Shown here: one piece after another, positions 17,953 to 27,755 of the stretch | Numbering within the stretch: position 1 is the first letter of the stretch | How the letters are laid out: each line of letters opens with the position of its first letter | NCBI GenBank assembly: GCA_013286425.1 | Contig: JABDFS010000004.1 | Span: 1-64,000 of the forward strand | Direction: 5' to 3' | DNA: 64,000 nucleotides | Origin: Bacteroidota bacterium | GTDB taxonomy: Bacteria; Bacteroidota; Bacteroidia; Chitinophagales; Chitinophagaceae | Program-made: the position numbers and the translations under genes | Notes under the pieces: generated by a model | The model's input: only the letters and a program-made list of their open reading frames with translations | Databases searched by the model: none | Told to the model about the DNA's origin: nothing

Positions 17953-20900
17953 ATGAATCTAAATTTTATTGAACTGCATCCTGCGCTGCTTGTTACACGA
18001 TGCTTAAAGCCGTTCATGCAAATGCGAAAAAAAATAACCGCATTGCTGCTTACAATGTTCTTATTAAACAGTTTTCTTTTTGCCCAGCAATCACCCGTTA
18101 CGGGAAAAATAACCGATGAAAAATCAAATCCATTGATTGGTGTCGCTGTTAAAGTATCCGGTAGTCATACCGGTGTTATTACTGATGTAAATGGTAACTT
18201 TTCCATCAATGCATCCAAAGGGCAAACACTGGAAATAAGTTATGTTGGAAAGATGAATGAAAAAGTTATTGTTGGTGACAATTCTCTTATCAACATCACA
18301 CTTAAAGACCAAACCGGATCTGACCTAAATGAAGTGGTTGTTACTGGTTACATGACACAAAAGAAGGCAGACCTTACAGGTGCTGTTGCTGTTGTTTCTG
18401 CAAAAGATCTAAGCAAAGATCATGGCACCACTAACATTATGCAATCATTGCAAGGTGTTGTGCCTGGTTTGCATATATCAACAGATGGTAATCCAACCGG
18501 CAATGTAGATGTTCAGATAAGAGGCCTTACATCATTAAATGGTGGCTCGCCTTTAATTGTAATTGATGGTGTGCCGAGCTATATGAACCTGCGCGATATT
18601 AATCCCGATAATATTGCTTCCATGCAGATTTTAAAAGATGCTTATTCTGCAAGTATTTATGGTACACAAGGTGGCGCCGGTGTTATATTAATTCAAACTA
18701 AAAAAGGCCAGGCAGGAAAAGCAAAAATTTCTTATGATGGTTCTGTAGGATTTGCTTCCTGGAATAATAAGCCGGCCATGTTAAATACCATGCAATACGG
18801 ACAGGCATTGTGGCAGGCTGCCGTTAACGATGGACAAGATCCTAATGCAGTTACACAGATATATGATTATGACTGGCACAAAGATGCTAGCGGTATTCCT
18901 GTATTAGATAAAGCAACACCTATTGCATATTTAAATGCTGATTCAACAATGCCATCTGCCAATACAAATTGGTTAGATGCTATTTCGCAAAACGGCATTC
19001 AGCAAAATCATCAGCTTACTATCTCCGGTGGTAATGATAAATCAACTTCGTTACTGTCATTAAATTATATGGAGAACCAGGGCACACAGATATATACAGG
19101 ATATAAAAGATTTACGCTACGTGTAAATACTGATTATAAAGTGATCAATGATCATTTTTCTATCGGTGAAAATGTGGAAGCATCGCATATGCTTGTAAAT
19201 GATCAAAACGTAATGCATGATGCATTGGTTGAACCACCAATCATTCCTGTGCATACAACAGATGGTGGCTGGGGTGGTTCTGCCGTTGCTTTAGGAATGG
19301 ACGATTACTGGAATCCTGTCAGAGAACTTACATTGAATAAAGACAATGGCGATAAATACAATAAACTTTATGGCGATGTACATGCCAATGTTTATCTCAA
19401 AAACTTCACTTTGCATTCACAGTTAGGGATGATCTATACTGATGGTTATCACCGCAACATTCAGTTCACATTTGAAGAAGGTGGTGGCAAGTTCAACCCG
19501 ATTAGCAGTGTTGACCAATGGTATTGGAGAGAAACAACGCTTGATCTTACCAATACAATCGATTATAAATACAACAAAGGCAAACACAATCTTGATGTGT
19601 TGGGCGGTATGGAAGCTAATAAATATGTTACTGAAACAATGGATGCCAACAGGCAGGATATTGCTTTTCAAAATTATGATTATGCATATTTATCAACTGC
19701 AACCGGTAACATGTCAATGAGTGGAGGAGGCGATAAATATAACCTGATGTCTTACTTTGGTAAATTCAACTATTCTTATAACTCAAAATATCTTTTATCA
19801 GGTTCTTTAAGATATGATGGTTCATCAAAATTCGGATCTGATAACAGGTTCGCATTATTCCCGGCAATATCCGGCGGATGGCGTATAAGCCAGGAAGATT
19901 TTCTTGCAAACAATAATGTGATCTCAGATCTAAAATTAAGGGCAAGCTGGGGTAAGAACGGAAGCCTTGCAAATATTAATTCATTAAATGCACAAACATT
20001 CTTTGCCCCTGATTATAATGTTACTTCATATAGCATCGATGGTTCTGAAACCGGTAGTTTGCCTTCAGGATTTTATAAAGTACAAACAGGTAATCAGGAT
20101 TTAAGATGGGAAGGAACAACGCAAACAAATATTGGTATAGACTTTGGCTTCTTCAAACAGGCACTATCCGGTTCGCTGGATTTTTATAAAAAGTATACAG
20201 ACGGCATGTTGGTTTCACCTCCTTATCCAGGAGCTGAAGGTGAAGGTGCTAACCAATTCATCAACGCTGCTGATATGACGGATAAAGGTGTTGAACTTTC
20301 TGTTACTTATTCATCCAGATCGCACAAAGATTTTAATTACCAGATCAGCGGTAATATTGCTTATAATAAAAATGTTGTAGATGACCTGCCTGCTTCCGTT
20401 CAATATTCATGGGGCGGAAGCGCGTTGAAGGGTGATGGTATTGATGGGCATCCATGGGGTTCTTATTATGGATTTATTGCTGATGGAATTTATCAAAATC
20501 AACAACAGGTTGATGCTGGTCCTGATCAGCCCGGCAAAGGTATAGGCAGAATTCGCTATATGGATATTTCAGGCCCTGATGGAAAACCAGATGGGAAAAT
20601 TGATTATGATTACGATCGTACCTGGATTGGTAATAACGTAGTAATACAAAATGGTGGCTTAGCGACTGTAGTTCCTAAAGTGGAATATGGTTTCTCAATC
20701 AATCTTTCTTATAAAAGTTTTGATCTCTCTATGTCATGGCAGGGTGTTGCCGGAATTGAAGAATACGATGGCTGGAAATCATACAGCGATTTCTGGAATG
20801 TTTGGGTACAAAATGGCTTCAATCATCCTACACGCGTGTTGGATGCATGGACGCCAACTAATACAAGTTCTACTATTCCTGCTTTATCATTAAACAATGT

Positions 20901-21171
20901 GAATGATGAATTAAGAATGTCAACTTATCTTATTGAACCGGGACAATATTTAAAACTTAGAAATATTCAGTTAGGGTATAATCTGCCAAAATCATTCAGC
21001 ACAAGATTAGGCATGGAAAGGTTCTATATCTATGTAGTGGCTGAAAACCTTCTCATGTTTAAGAGCAGCCAATTCACCGGCCCTGATCCTGAAAATGCAG
21101 ATGGCCAATCATACGCAAATCCTTACGTAAGGCCACAGGTATTTAAAACAGGTATAGAAGTTTCGTTCTAA
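17953..21171 (+). CDS. SusC/RagA-family TonB-linked outer membrane transporter (SusC1)
   Basis: Outer membrane transporter that, with its SusD lid, imports oligosaccharides using TonB energy. The frame opens at 17860, but comparison with SusC2 supports the ATG at 17953 (MNLNFIELHP), giving 1072 residues; MRKKI at residue 24 is another possible start. Features: signal peptide ending FAQ (~45), CarboxypepD_reg-like domain (48-125, VTGKITDEKSNPLIGVAVKVSG), plug with IRGLTSLNGGSPLIVIDGVP (~190-210), then the barrel ending in a typical terminal aromatic strand (FKTGIEVSF). Its leader and first ~100 residues closely match SusC2, while the plug and barrel differ. It is probably co-transcribed with SusD1 and GH172. 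Confidence 0.93.
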   Translation: MNLNFIELHPALLVTRCLKPFMQMRKKITALLLTMFLLNSFLFAQQSPVTGKITDEKSNPLIGVAVKVSGSHTGVITDVNGNFSINASKGQTLEISYVGKMNEKVIVGDNSLINITLKDQTGSDLNEVVVTGYMTQKKADLTGAVAVVSAKDLSKDHGTTNIMQSLQGVVPGLHISTDGNPTGNVDVQIRGLTSLNGGSPLIVIDGVPSYMNLRDINPDNIASMQILKDAYSASIYGTQGGAGVILIQTKKGQAGKAKISYDGSVGFASWNNKPAMLNTMQYGQALWQAAVNDGQDPNAVTQIYDYDWHKDASGIPVLDKATPIAYLNADSTMPSANTNWLDAISQNGIQQNHQLTISGGNDKSTSLLSLNYMENQGTQIYTGYKRFTLRVNTDYKVINDHFSIGENVEASHMLVNDQNVMHDALVEPPIIPVHTTDGGWGGSAVALGMDDYWNPVRELTLNKDNGDKYNKLYGDVHANVYLKNFTLHSQLGMIYTDGYHRNIQFTFEEGGGKFNPISSVDQWYWRETTLDLTNTIDYKYNKGKHNLDVLGGMEANKYVTETMDANRQDIAFQNYDYAYLSTATGNMSMSGGGDKYNLMSYFGKFNYSYNSKYLLSGSLRYDGSSKFGSDNRFALFPAISGGWRISQEDFLANNNVISDLKLRASWGKNGSLANINSLNAQTFFAPDYNVTSYSIDGSETGSLPSGFYKVQTGNQDLRWEGTTQTNIGIDFGFFKQALSGSLDFYKKYTDGMLVSPPYPGAEGEGANQFINAADMTDKGVELSVTYSSRSHKDFNYQISGNIAYNKNVVDDLPASVQYSWGGSALKGDGIDGHPWGSYYGFIADGIYQNQQQVDAGPDQPGKGIGRIRYMDISGPDGKPDGKIDYDYDRTWIGNNVVIQNGGLATVVPKVEYGFSINLSYKSFDLSMSWQGVAGIEEYDGWKSYSDFWNVWVQNGFNHPTRVLDAWTPTNTSSTIPALSLNNVNDELRMSTYLIEPGQYLKLRNIQLGYNLPKSFSTRLGMERFYIYVVAENLLMFKSSQFTGPDPENADGQSYANPYVRPQVFKTGIEVSF

Positions 21172-21232
21172 TCATTACACAAAAATCACAGCGTTTAAAA
21201 TTACATGTGACGAAAAAATAAAAAGCATACAC

Positions 21233-22972
21233 ATGAAAAAGATATTAAGTTATATTCTGTTGCCGGGAATTATTCTTACGATAGCAAGCTGTCATAAGTT
21301 CCTGGATGTTAACCCGCAAGGAGTAGTTACAGAAGGAAATGTAAGCACACCTGATAATGTTGACGGGCTTGTAATTGCAGCTTATGCATGGTTGCCGCAT
21401 GAAGGTATCCTTAATCAAAAAATGAGCCCCTGGTTAGCTGATATAAAATCAGATGATTCTTACAAAGGTGGTGGTGGTATCGGCGACCAGGAGCCATGGT
21501 ATCAATGGGAAGTATTTTCACTCAATAATGCAAGCATTGGTAATAATGATGGTATATGGTATGCAGAGTATGAAGGTATTTCAAGGTGTAACACTGCACT
21601 AAGAGCATTGACCACGCTGGATGTCTCAACTTATCCTGATAAAGATCAAAGAATTGCGGAAATGAAATTCTTAAGAGGTTATTTCTTTTTAGATCTTAAG
21701 AGATGGTATAAATGGGTTCCTTACTTTGATGAAAATGTACCGAACGATTCAATTGCTAAAATTCCAAACCGCCCTGATACTGCGCAAAGTGATTTGTACC
21801 TCTGGCAAAATATTTATAATGATTTTTCTGCTGCCGCAGATGTTTTGCCGGTTACACAATCTGATGCCGGTCGCCCAACAAAATATGCTGCAGAAGGAGA
21901 AATGTTAGAGTGTTTAATGTGGATGTCTTATGAGCAGGATCTTAATAACAAAGTAATCAATGTTAATACTTCAAGATTGTCACAGGCATTAACGCTTGCA
22001 GATGACATCATCAACAGCGGTAAATACAGTTTGGCTCCGGATTATGCAGAAAACTTTTTGTATTCGTACGATAACAAATCACCTGAATCAATTTTTGAAT
22101 GGCAGTACTCACATGATGATGGAACACCCAATGGTAATCTGAACGGCGGTACGCCTTTGAATGCACCATGGTGGCCGCCATATTTCAGTTGCTGCGATTT
22201 TCATAAAGCATCATACAACTTAGTAAATGCATTTAAAGTTGATGCGAATGGTATACCTGAGTTTACTACTTTCAATGATGAAGAAATAACTGATAAGAAC
22301 ACTTATTTCTCTCATAATACCTGGGACCCACGTTTTGGACATACAGTTGCTGTTCCGGGCATGCCATGGAAATACCAGCAGGATCTTTTATTTGATAGCA
22401 GCGGAGCAAGAGATCCTAACAACTTCGGTTATATGAATTCATTAAAAGAAAATGTTGAATCAGATTGCCCTGGCCTTGTAAATCTTTTCTGGATGTTTAA
22501 TTCTAAAAATGAAATTGCCATTCGTTATGACAGAATCCTGTTGCAAAAAGCAGAAATTCTTATCAAGCTTAACAGGGAAAAAGAAGCGTTGCCTATAATC
22601 AACGACATTCGTCAGCGTGCAGCAAACAGTACAGCCCGTTTAAAATTTGCAAACGGCACATCCACATTAAACTATAAAATTAGTTTATACCAGGATGGTA
22701 TTAACTGCACATGGACAAATGCTTTTGCATGGCAGGCTTTGATGTGGGAAGACCGTTTAGAGTTTGCAATGGAAGGTGTAAGATGGTATGATCTTGTTCG
22801 TTGGGGAATTGCAGAGCCTACACTTAATGCATACTTTGCAAAAGAATATCCACGCAACAGGCCATGGATGAAAGACGGGCATTTTACCGCAGGCCGCGAT
22901 GAATTTATGCCAATACCTCAACCACAAATGAACTATTCATTTGGTGTGTATAAACAAAATCCTGGTTATTAA
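21233..22972 (+). CDS. SusD/RagB-family nutrient-binding lipoprotein (SusD1)
   Basis: Surface glycan-binding lipoprotein that caps the SusC1 barrel. The 579-residue protein has a lipoprotein signal ending IASC (Cys ~20), the usual N-terminal KFLDVNPQGVVTEGN motif, TPR-like helices in the first half, and the typical end (YDLVRWGIAEP...RDEFMPIPQPQMNYSFGVYKQNPGY). It begins 61 bases after SusC1 and is very probably co-transcribed. The ligand is inferred only from the locus. Confidence 0.94.
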   Translation: MKKILSYILLPGIILTIASCHKFLDVNPQGVVTEGNVSTPDNVDGLVIAAYAWLPHEGILNQKMSPWLADIKSDDSYKGGGGIGDQEPWYQWEVFSLNNASIGNNDGIWYAEYEGISRCNTALRALTTLDVSTYPDKDQRIAEMKFLRGYFFLDLKRWYKWVPYFDENVPNDSIAKIPNRPDTAQSDLYLWQNIYNDFSAAADVLPVTQSDAGRPTKYAAEGEMLECLMWMSYEQDLNNKVINVNTSRLSQALTLADDIINSGKYSLAPDYAENFLYSYDNKSPESIFEWQYSHDDGTPNGNLNGGTPLNAPWWPPYFSCCDFHKASYNLVNAFKVDANGIPEFTTFNDEEITDKNTYFSHNTWDPRFGHTVAVPGMPWKYQQDLLFDSSGARDPNNFGYMNSLKENVESDCPGLVNLFWMFNSKNEIAIRYDRILLQKAEILIKLNREKEALPIINDIRQRAANSTARLKFANGTSTLNYKISLYQDGINCTWTNAFAWQALMWEDRLEFAMEGVRWYDLVRWGIAEPTLNAYFAKEYPRNRPWMKDGHFTAGRDEFMPIPQPQMNYSFGVYKQNPGY

Positions 22973-23051
22973 TCAAACAAAAAATTAGTACACTTCCAGC
23001 GCATTCACTTTATATTTTGTAAATTAAACAGCCATTCCTGAAAACAAAAAT

Positions 23052-24215
23052 ATGCATATGAAAAAAATAGTATTGATTGCTTTAGCCAGTTGTTTATCGG
23101 CAGTAATTTTTGCTCAAACATTTAACGGCATTAATTCAGACATGAGTAATATATACATGTTGTCTGATGCTAAATCACGTTCCATCAGCCCGGAAAATTT
23201 CAACGGTGAGAAAGGAAAAGGCGGTATGGCAACAACAGGCACAGGTCAAAGTGCAGCAAGAGATTTAGGCAAAGGCTGGAAGGTAAGTCCAAGCGTTGTG
23301 ATTAAAGCACACACAACATTTACGGTTGCAGAAATTACAGGTTCCGGTTCTATTCAACATATATGGATGACACCAACCGGTAACTGGCGTTTTTCAATAT
23401 TGCGTTTTTATTGGGATGATGAAACAACACCTTCTGTTGAAGTGCCCGCTGGTGATTTCTTCGGCCAGGGCTGGGGCAAGTTTGCTCAAATAAATTCATT
23501 GGCAATATGCGCTAACCCGGGCAGTGGTTTTAATTGTTACTGGCCAATGCCTTTCAGAAAAAAATGCAGGATCACTATGGAAAATATAGACGATGAAGAC
23601 ATGGTTTTATATTACCAGGTTGATTATATACAAACTGGTGTTCCAAAAGATGCGGCTTATTTTCATGCACAATTCCGTCGTACAAATCCATTGCCATACA
23701 AACAAAATTATGTGTTGGTTGATAGCATAAAAGGTAAAGGCCAGTATGTTGGTACTTATATGGCGTATGGTTCTCATAACAATGGTTGGTGGGGTGAAGG
23801 AGAAATTAAATTCTTTATCGATGGCGATACTGATTATCCAACAATAAACGGTACAGGAACAGAAGATTATTTTTGCGGTGCATATGATTTCGATACACGC
23901 AAGAAAAATGCTCAGGGTATAGATGAAGTGAACTACACAGAATTTTCATCACCCTATACAGGATTACCACAGGTTATTGGAGGTGACGGTCACTACACTG
24001 TTGCCCAACGTTTCGGTTTATATCGCTGGCATCTGAAAGATCCTATTCGTTTTGATAAAGATTTAAAAGTAACAATACAGGCATTGGGCTGGCGCGATGG
24101 TGGGCGTTATCTTCCTTTGCAGGATGATATTGCAACAACTGTTTTCTGGTATCAGACAGAACCGCACAATCCTTTTCCGCCATTGCCTGATAAAGATCAT
24201 CTTGAAGTGAACTAA
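23052..24215 (+). CDS. Glycoside hydrolase family 172 (DUF2961) enzyme, short form
   Basis: A 387-residue secreted enzyme: signal peptide 1-22 (ending IFAQ), then one DUF2961/GH172 jelly-roll domain. The conserved GTGTEDYFCGAYDFD motif places the predicted catalytic Glu at residue 271, almost the same number as in the characterised bifidobacterial alpha-D-fructofuranosidase. Known GH172 members act on alpha-D-fructofuranosides or alpha-D-arabinofuranosides, and several form multimers. Neighbours (FucI, ribulokinase, GH116) favour D-arabinofuranosidase activity. The family is firm; the substrate is inferred. Confidence 0.88.
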   Translation: MHMKKIVLIALASCLSAVIFAQTFNGINSDMSNIYMLSDAKSRSISPENFNGEKGKGGMATTGTGQSAARDLGKGWKVSPSVVIKAHTTFTVAEITGSGSIQHIWMTPTGNWRFSILRFYWDDETTPSVEVPAGDFFGQGWGKFAQINSLAICANPGSGFNCYWPMPFRKKCRITMENIDDEDMVLYYQVDYIQTGVPKDAAYFHAQFRRTNPLPYKQNYVLVDSIKGKGQYVGTYMAYGSHNNGWWGEGEIKFFIDGDTDYPTINGTGTEDYFCGAYDFDTRKKNAQGIDEVNYTEFSSPYTGLPQVIGGDGHYTVAQRFGLYRWHLKDPIRFDKDLKVTIQALGWRDGGRYLPLQDDIATTVFWYQTEPHNPFPPLPDKDHLEVN

Positions 24216-24280
24216 AATTTATAATCCATACAGAATAAATTTCTAAATTGATTTGCAAAATGTTTTACAGTAAAGTTTAG

Positions 24281-24574
24281 ATGGTATCGAAAATAGTTGT
24301 GATAATAGTTTTAATTGGTTTAGTTTCATATATACAAGCAGGTGCACAAAGGAGCAATGCTAATATTGCTCCTTTTAAAATAAAACTAACTAATGAGGAA
24401 TGATATATTTATCAGCAATTGTAAAAGAATAAGCCTGTTATATTGATTTATTTTTCGCCAACCTGCGATCATTGTAAAACATTTACTGAAGCTATGTTGA
24501 GACGCATAAGCAGTTTGTGCAATGATCAATTGGTATTGATTTCTTATGAAAACATTAAAGAAGTAAAAGCCTGA
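24281..24574 (+). pseudogene. Thioredoxin-like redoxin pseudogene
   Basis: From the ATG at 24281 the frame gives a signal peptide (MVSKIVVIIVLIGLVSYIQAGAQ), then RSNANIAPFKIKLTN, a TGA at 24401-24403, a TAA at 24422-24424, then KNKPVILIYFSPTCDHCKTFTEAML with a CxxC motif, ending at a TGA at 24572-24574. All three parts are in one frame, so two nonsense codons inactivated a periplasmic thioredoxin-like gene. The RSNANIAPF segment also forms a perfect 11-bp inverted repeat (24348-24358 / 24365-24375) that could work as a terminator before lacI; the same hairpin is kept near the truncated lacI copy. Confidence 0.72.
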
Positions 24575-24631
24575 AGCAATAGCCAATCAATTATAAAAAT
24601 TTATTTTAAAGCGCAGCTTAATATTTAACCA

Positions 24632-25651
24632 TTGGAAAAGAAAGTAGCACTTAAAGATGTAGCACAACATATCGGCGTGTCGGCGGCACTTGTTTCTTAT
24701 GTATTGAATGGCAAAGAAAAAGAAGCAAGAGTAGGCGCTGAGATGGCGAAGAGAATTAAGAAAGCTGCTGCGGAATTAAACTATCAGCCCAACTTGATTG
24801 CGAAAAGTTTAAAGATGGGTAAAACAAAAACCATTGGTTTAATTGTAGCAGATATTTCAAACCCGTTCTTTTCAACCATTGCAAGAATTATAGAAGATGA
24901 AGCAAAGAAGCATGGTTATGTTGTAATATTTGGCAGCAGCGATGAAAGTGCAGACAAACAACTGGATCTGATCGATGTGTTTTCAACAAGATTGGTTGAT
25001 GCATTTATAATTGCACCTGCTGCAGGCACAGAAGAACAAATTCAAAACATCATCAATCGCGGTGTGCCTGTTGTATTGATGGACCGTTTCTTTCCTAATC
25101 TTAAAGTTGATTGTGTACACATCAATAATCTGAATGCATCGGGTAAAGCGGTAAAGCAATTGATAAAGAATGGCCGCAAAAAGATAGGGATGTTGGCTTA
25201 TGATACAACGCAATCGCACATGCAGGATAGAAAGCAGGGTTATAAAGCAGCATTAAAGGAAAAAAATATAAGGTTCAAAAAAGAATGGTTGATTGAAGCA
25301 AGCTATCAGCATCTTGAAAAAGATGTTGCAGATAAAATAAAACCATTATTAAAACCATTACAAATTGATGCATTGTTTTTTGCAACCAACTCATTGGCAG
25401 TTGCAGGTTTAAAAGAGATCAACAAACTTGGTATAAAAGTACCAGATGATCTGGCGATCATTTCTTTTGATGAAAGCGATGCATTCGATTTCTTTTATTC
25501 ACCGGTTACTTATGTAAGTCAATCGTTGGCAGACATTGGTAAAGAAGCTATTAAACTTGTAATAAACAGGTTGCATAGTAAGAGCAAGAAAAATACAAAC
25601 GTTATTGTTGAAGCAAAATTAATTGTGCGCGAAAGTTGTGGCAGTTTATAA
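24632..25651 (+). CDS. LacI-family transcriptional regulator of the utilisation locus
   Basis: A 339-residue one-component sugar sensor. The N-terminal helix-turn-helix (VALKDVAQHIGVSAALVSYVLNG, about 5-27) and hinge helix (NYQPNLIAKSL, about 50-60) are followed by a periplasmic-binding-protein-like sensor domain (TKTIGLIVADISNPFFSTIARIIEDEAK...). The start is a TTG, conserved in the duplicate at 39621; no in-frame ATG fits the family. The seven tgcttaaacgattaaa sites in this locus are the probable operators. The effector is likely the released sugar or its ketose, by inference. It sits between the redoxin pseudogene and GH97. Confidence 0.92.
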   Translation: MEKKVALKDVAQHIGVSAALVSYVLNGKEKEARVGAEMAKRIKKAAAELNYQPNLIAKSLKMGKTKTIGLIVADISNPFFSTIARIIEDEAKKHGYVVIFGSSDESADKQLDLIDVFSTRLVDAFIIAPAAGTEEQIQNIINRGVPVVLMDRFFPNLKVDCVHINNLNASGKAVKQLIKNGRKKIGMLAYDTTQSHMQDRKQGYKAALKEKNIRFKKEWLIEASYQHLEKDVADKIKPLLKPLQIDALFFATNSLAVAGLKEINKLGIKVPDDLAIISFDESDAFDFFYSPVTYVSQSLADIGKEAIKLVINRLHSKSKKNTNVIVEAKLIVRESCGSL

Positions 25652-25692
25652 TTGCTTACAATGATGATTATAAATAAACTGATTGGATTTGC

Positions 25693-27693
25693 ATGTTCAA
25701 TAGAATACGATATATGTTGAGTGTTAGAAGCTGGTTGCCAGTTTTAATATTGATGATCTCTGTTCAGGTTCATGCACAAAAGAAGATAGAGCTTTCATCA
25801 CCGGACGGAAATATTCAATTCAAATTTTTGTTTACAGACAGTTTGCCTGTTTACAGTGTTGCATACAACGGAAACACGATCATCGAACCATCATCATTAA
25901 GCTTATCATTTAATCAATCAGGAATATTTGGTAAGGCATTAAAAATTGGTAAAGCATTACATAGTTCCGGTGTTGATGATTACGAACTGGTTGTTGGCAA
26001 AACAAAAAAAGTTTATGATAATTATAATGAAGTTTCTATTCCTTTAGAAGAAAGCACTGGCGATAAAAGATTGATCAATTTAGTTGTAAGAGCTTTTAAT
26101 GATGGTGTTGCTTTCAGATATGAAATGCCTCAGCAAAAAAACTGGTCTTCGTGTGAATTAACTTCAGAAAACACAACCTTTCATTTCAACGGCAATCCAA
26201 TGGTGTTAACAGGTTTTTTACCTGATTATACATCGGCGCATGAATCACGTCATACATGGCTTTCATTAAATGATATCAAAGAAGATACATTAATGGATAT
26301 GCCAACATTGATTGAGTTTCCGGGTAAAGTTTATATGGCAATCACGGAAGCCGAGCTGGTTGACTATGCAGGCATGTATTTGATAAAAAAAGATGGCATA
26401 TTTGAAAGCAGTCTATCACCACTTCCGGATCAACCCAACATAAAGGTAAAAGCAACATTACCGCATAAATCTCCATGGCGTGTTATGTTGATAAGCAACA
26501 GGCCTGGTGCATTGATCGAATCAAACATCATCACCAGTTTAAATGAACCTTGCGCAATAAAAGATGTATCATGGATCAAGCCCGGCACATCAGATTTTCA
26601 TTGGTGGAATGGCGATATATTGCCCGATACAACTTTTCCGCCGCAGGAAGATTTTTTATTCAATAAATACTATATAGATTTTTGTTCGCGCAATCACATC
26701 ACCTATCATTCTGTAATTGGTTATGGTGGTTATCCCTGGTATACAAGTGATGCTGAAGGTTATGGTGTTATTGGTCTGCACACCGATGTTACCAAGCCAA
26801 TTCCAACAATTGATATGGACCAGATTTGCGAATATGCAAAAAGTAAAAATGTTGATATAAGATTTTGGGTGCATTGGCAGGCGATCTATCCTGATCTTGA
26901 AAGATCATTTTCGCAATTTGAAAAATGGGGCGTAAAAGGAATGATGGTTGATTTTTTAAATCGCGATGACCAGGAAATGGTGAACATTCAAACAGAAATA
27001 TTACAGGTTGCTGCTAAACATCATTTACATATTCAGTTTCATGGCGCATACAAACCAACGGGTTTAAGCAGAACATATCCAAATGAATTTACACGTGAAG
27101 GAACATTAAATTATGAGAACGATAAATGGGGCAATGTAATAACGCCTGATGATGATTTAGGCGTTGTGTTTACAAGAATGTTGTCAGGCCCAACAGATTA
27201 TCATCTTGGTGGTTTCAGAGCTGTGTCGCCATCAAAATATAAAATTCAATATACAAAGCCATTGGTGGTTGGTACGCGTTGCCACATGCTGGCCATGTAT
27301 GTTGTACTGGAAAGCTATTTACAAATGATCTGCGATTACCCGGCAGCTTATGAAGGGCAACCAGGTTTTGAGTTTTTAAAAGATATTCCCACAACTTGGG
27401 ATGAAACAAAAGTGCTGGATGCAGAAGTAAATAATTATGTAGTTATCGCGCGCAGAAAAGATAATGATTGGTATGTTGGATCAATTACAAATCATGATAC
27501 GAGAGCCCTAAAGATCAATTTTAATTTTTTATCTGAAGGAAAGTATAGAGCAGAAATTTATACAGATGCTGATGACACAGATGTGAATGCAAATGACCTG
27601 AACAAAAAAACTATAAACATTACAAATAAAGATGTAACCACCATAAAACTTTCAGCCGGTGGCGGTATGGTAATGCATATTTATAAAAGTTAG
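25693..27693 (+). CDS. Glycoside hydrolase family 97 enzyme
   Basis: A 666-residue periplasmic enzyme with a signal peptide (ending VHAQ, ~28), a GH97 N-terminal beta-sandwich (KKIELSSPDGNIQFKF..., ~30-290), a TIM barrel (~290-560) and a small C-terminal beta domain. The segment KGMMVDFLNRDDQ holds Asp420, where retaining GH97 alpha-galactosidase-type enzymes keep their nucleophile; inverting SusB-like members lack it. Family members include alpha-glucosidases, alpha-galactosidases and a beta-L-arabinopyranosidase, so it may remove a side sugar or cap from the polymer. It starts 41 bases after lacI and is probably in the same transcript. Confidence 0.9.
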   Translation: MFNRIRYMLSVRSWLPVLILMISVQVHAQKKIELSSPDGNIQFKFLFTDSLPVYSVAYNGNTIIEPSSLSLSFNQSGIFGKALKIGKALHSSGVDDYELVVGKTKKVYDNYNEVSIPLEESTGDKRLINLVVRAFNDGVAFRYEMPQQKNWSSCELTSENTTFHFNGNPMVLTGFLPDYTSAHESRHTWLSLNDIKEDTLMDMPTLIEFPGKVYMAITEAELVDYAGMYLIKKDGIFESSLSPLPDQPNIKVKATLPHKSPWRVMLISNRPGALIESNIITSLNEPCAIKDVSWIKPGTSDFHWWNGDILPDTTFPPQEDFLFNKYYIDFCSRNHITYHSVIGYGGYPWYTSDAEGYGVIGLHTDVTKPIPTIDMDQICEYAKSKNVDIRFWVHWQAIYPDLERSFSQFEKWGVKGMMVDFLNRDDQEMVNIQTEILQVAAKHHLHIQFHGAYKPTGLSRTYPNEFTREGTLNYENDKWGNVITPDDDLGVVFTRMLSGPTDYHLGGFRAVSPSKYKIQYTKPLVVGTRCHMLAMYVVLESYLQMICDYPAAYEGQPGFEFLKDIPTTWDETKVLDAEVNNYVVIARRKDNDWYVGSITNHDTRALKINFNFLSEGKYRAEIYTDADDTDVNANDLNKKTINITNKDVTTIKLSAGGGMVMHIYKS

Positions 27694-27737
27694 TTTGATG
27701 ATAAAATCATAAATTTTTAAATAATACAATCAATCAT

Positions 27738-27753
27738 AGCTTAAACGATTAAA
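27738..27753 (+). promoter_or_regulatory. Single LacI-type operator abutting the DUF6786-like gene start
   Basis: agcttaaacgattaaa differs from the other six sites only in the first base. It ends 2 bases before the ATG at 27756, so a bound regulator would block initiation or elongation here. It suggests separate control of the downstream fucI-fucP segment. Confidence 0.75.
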
Positions 27754-27755
27754 TT

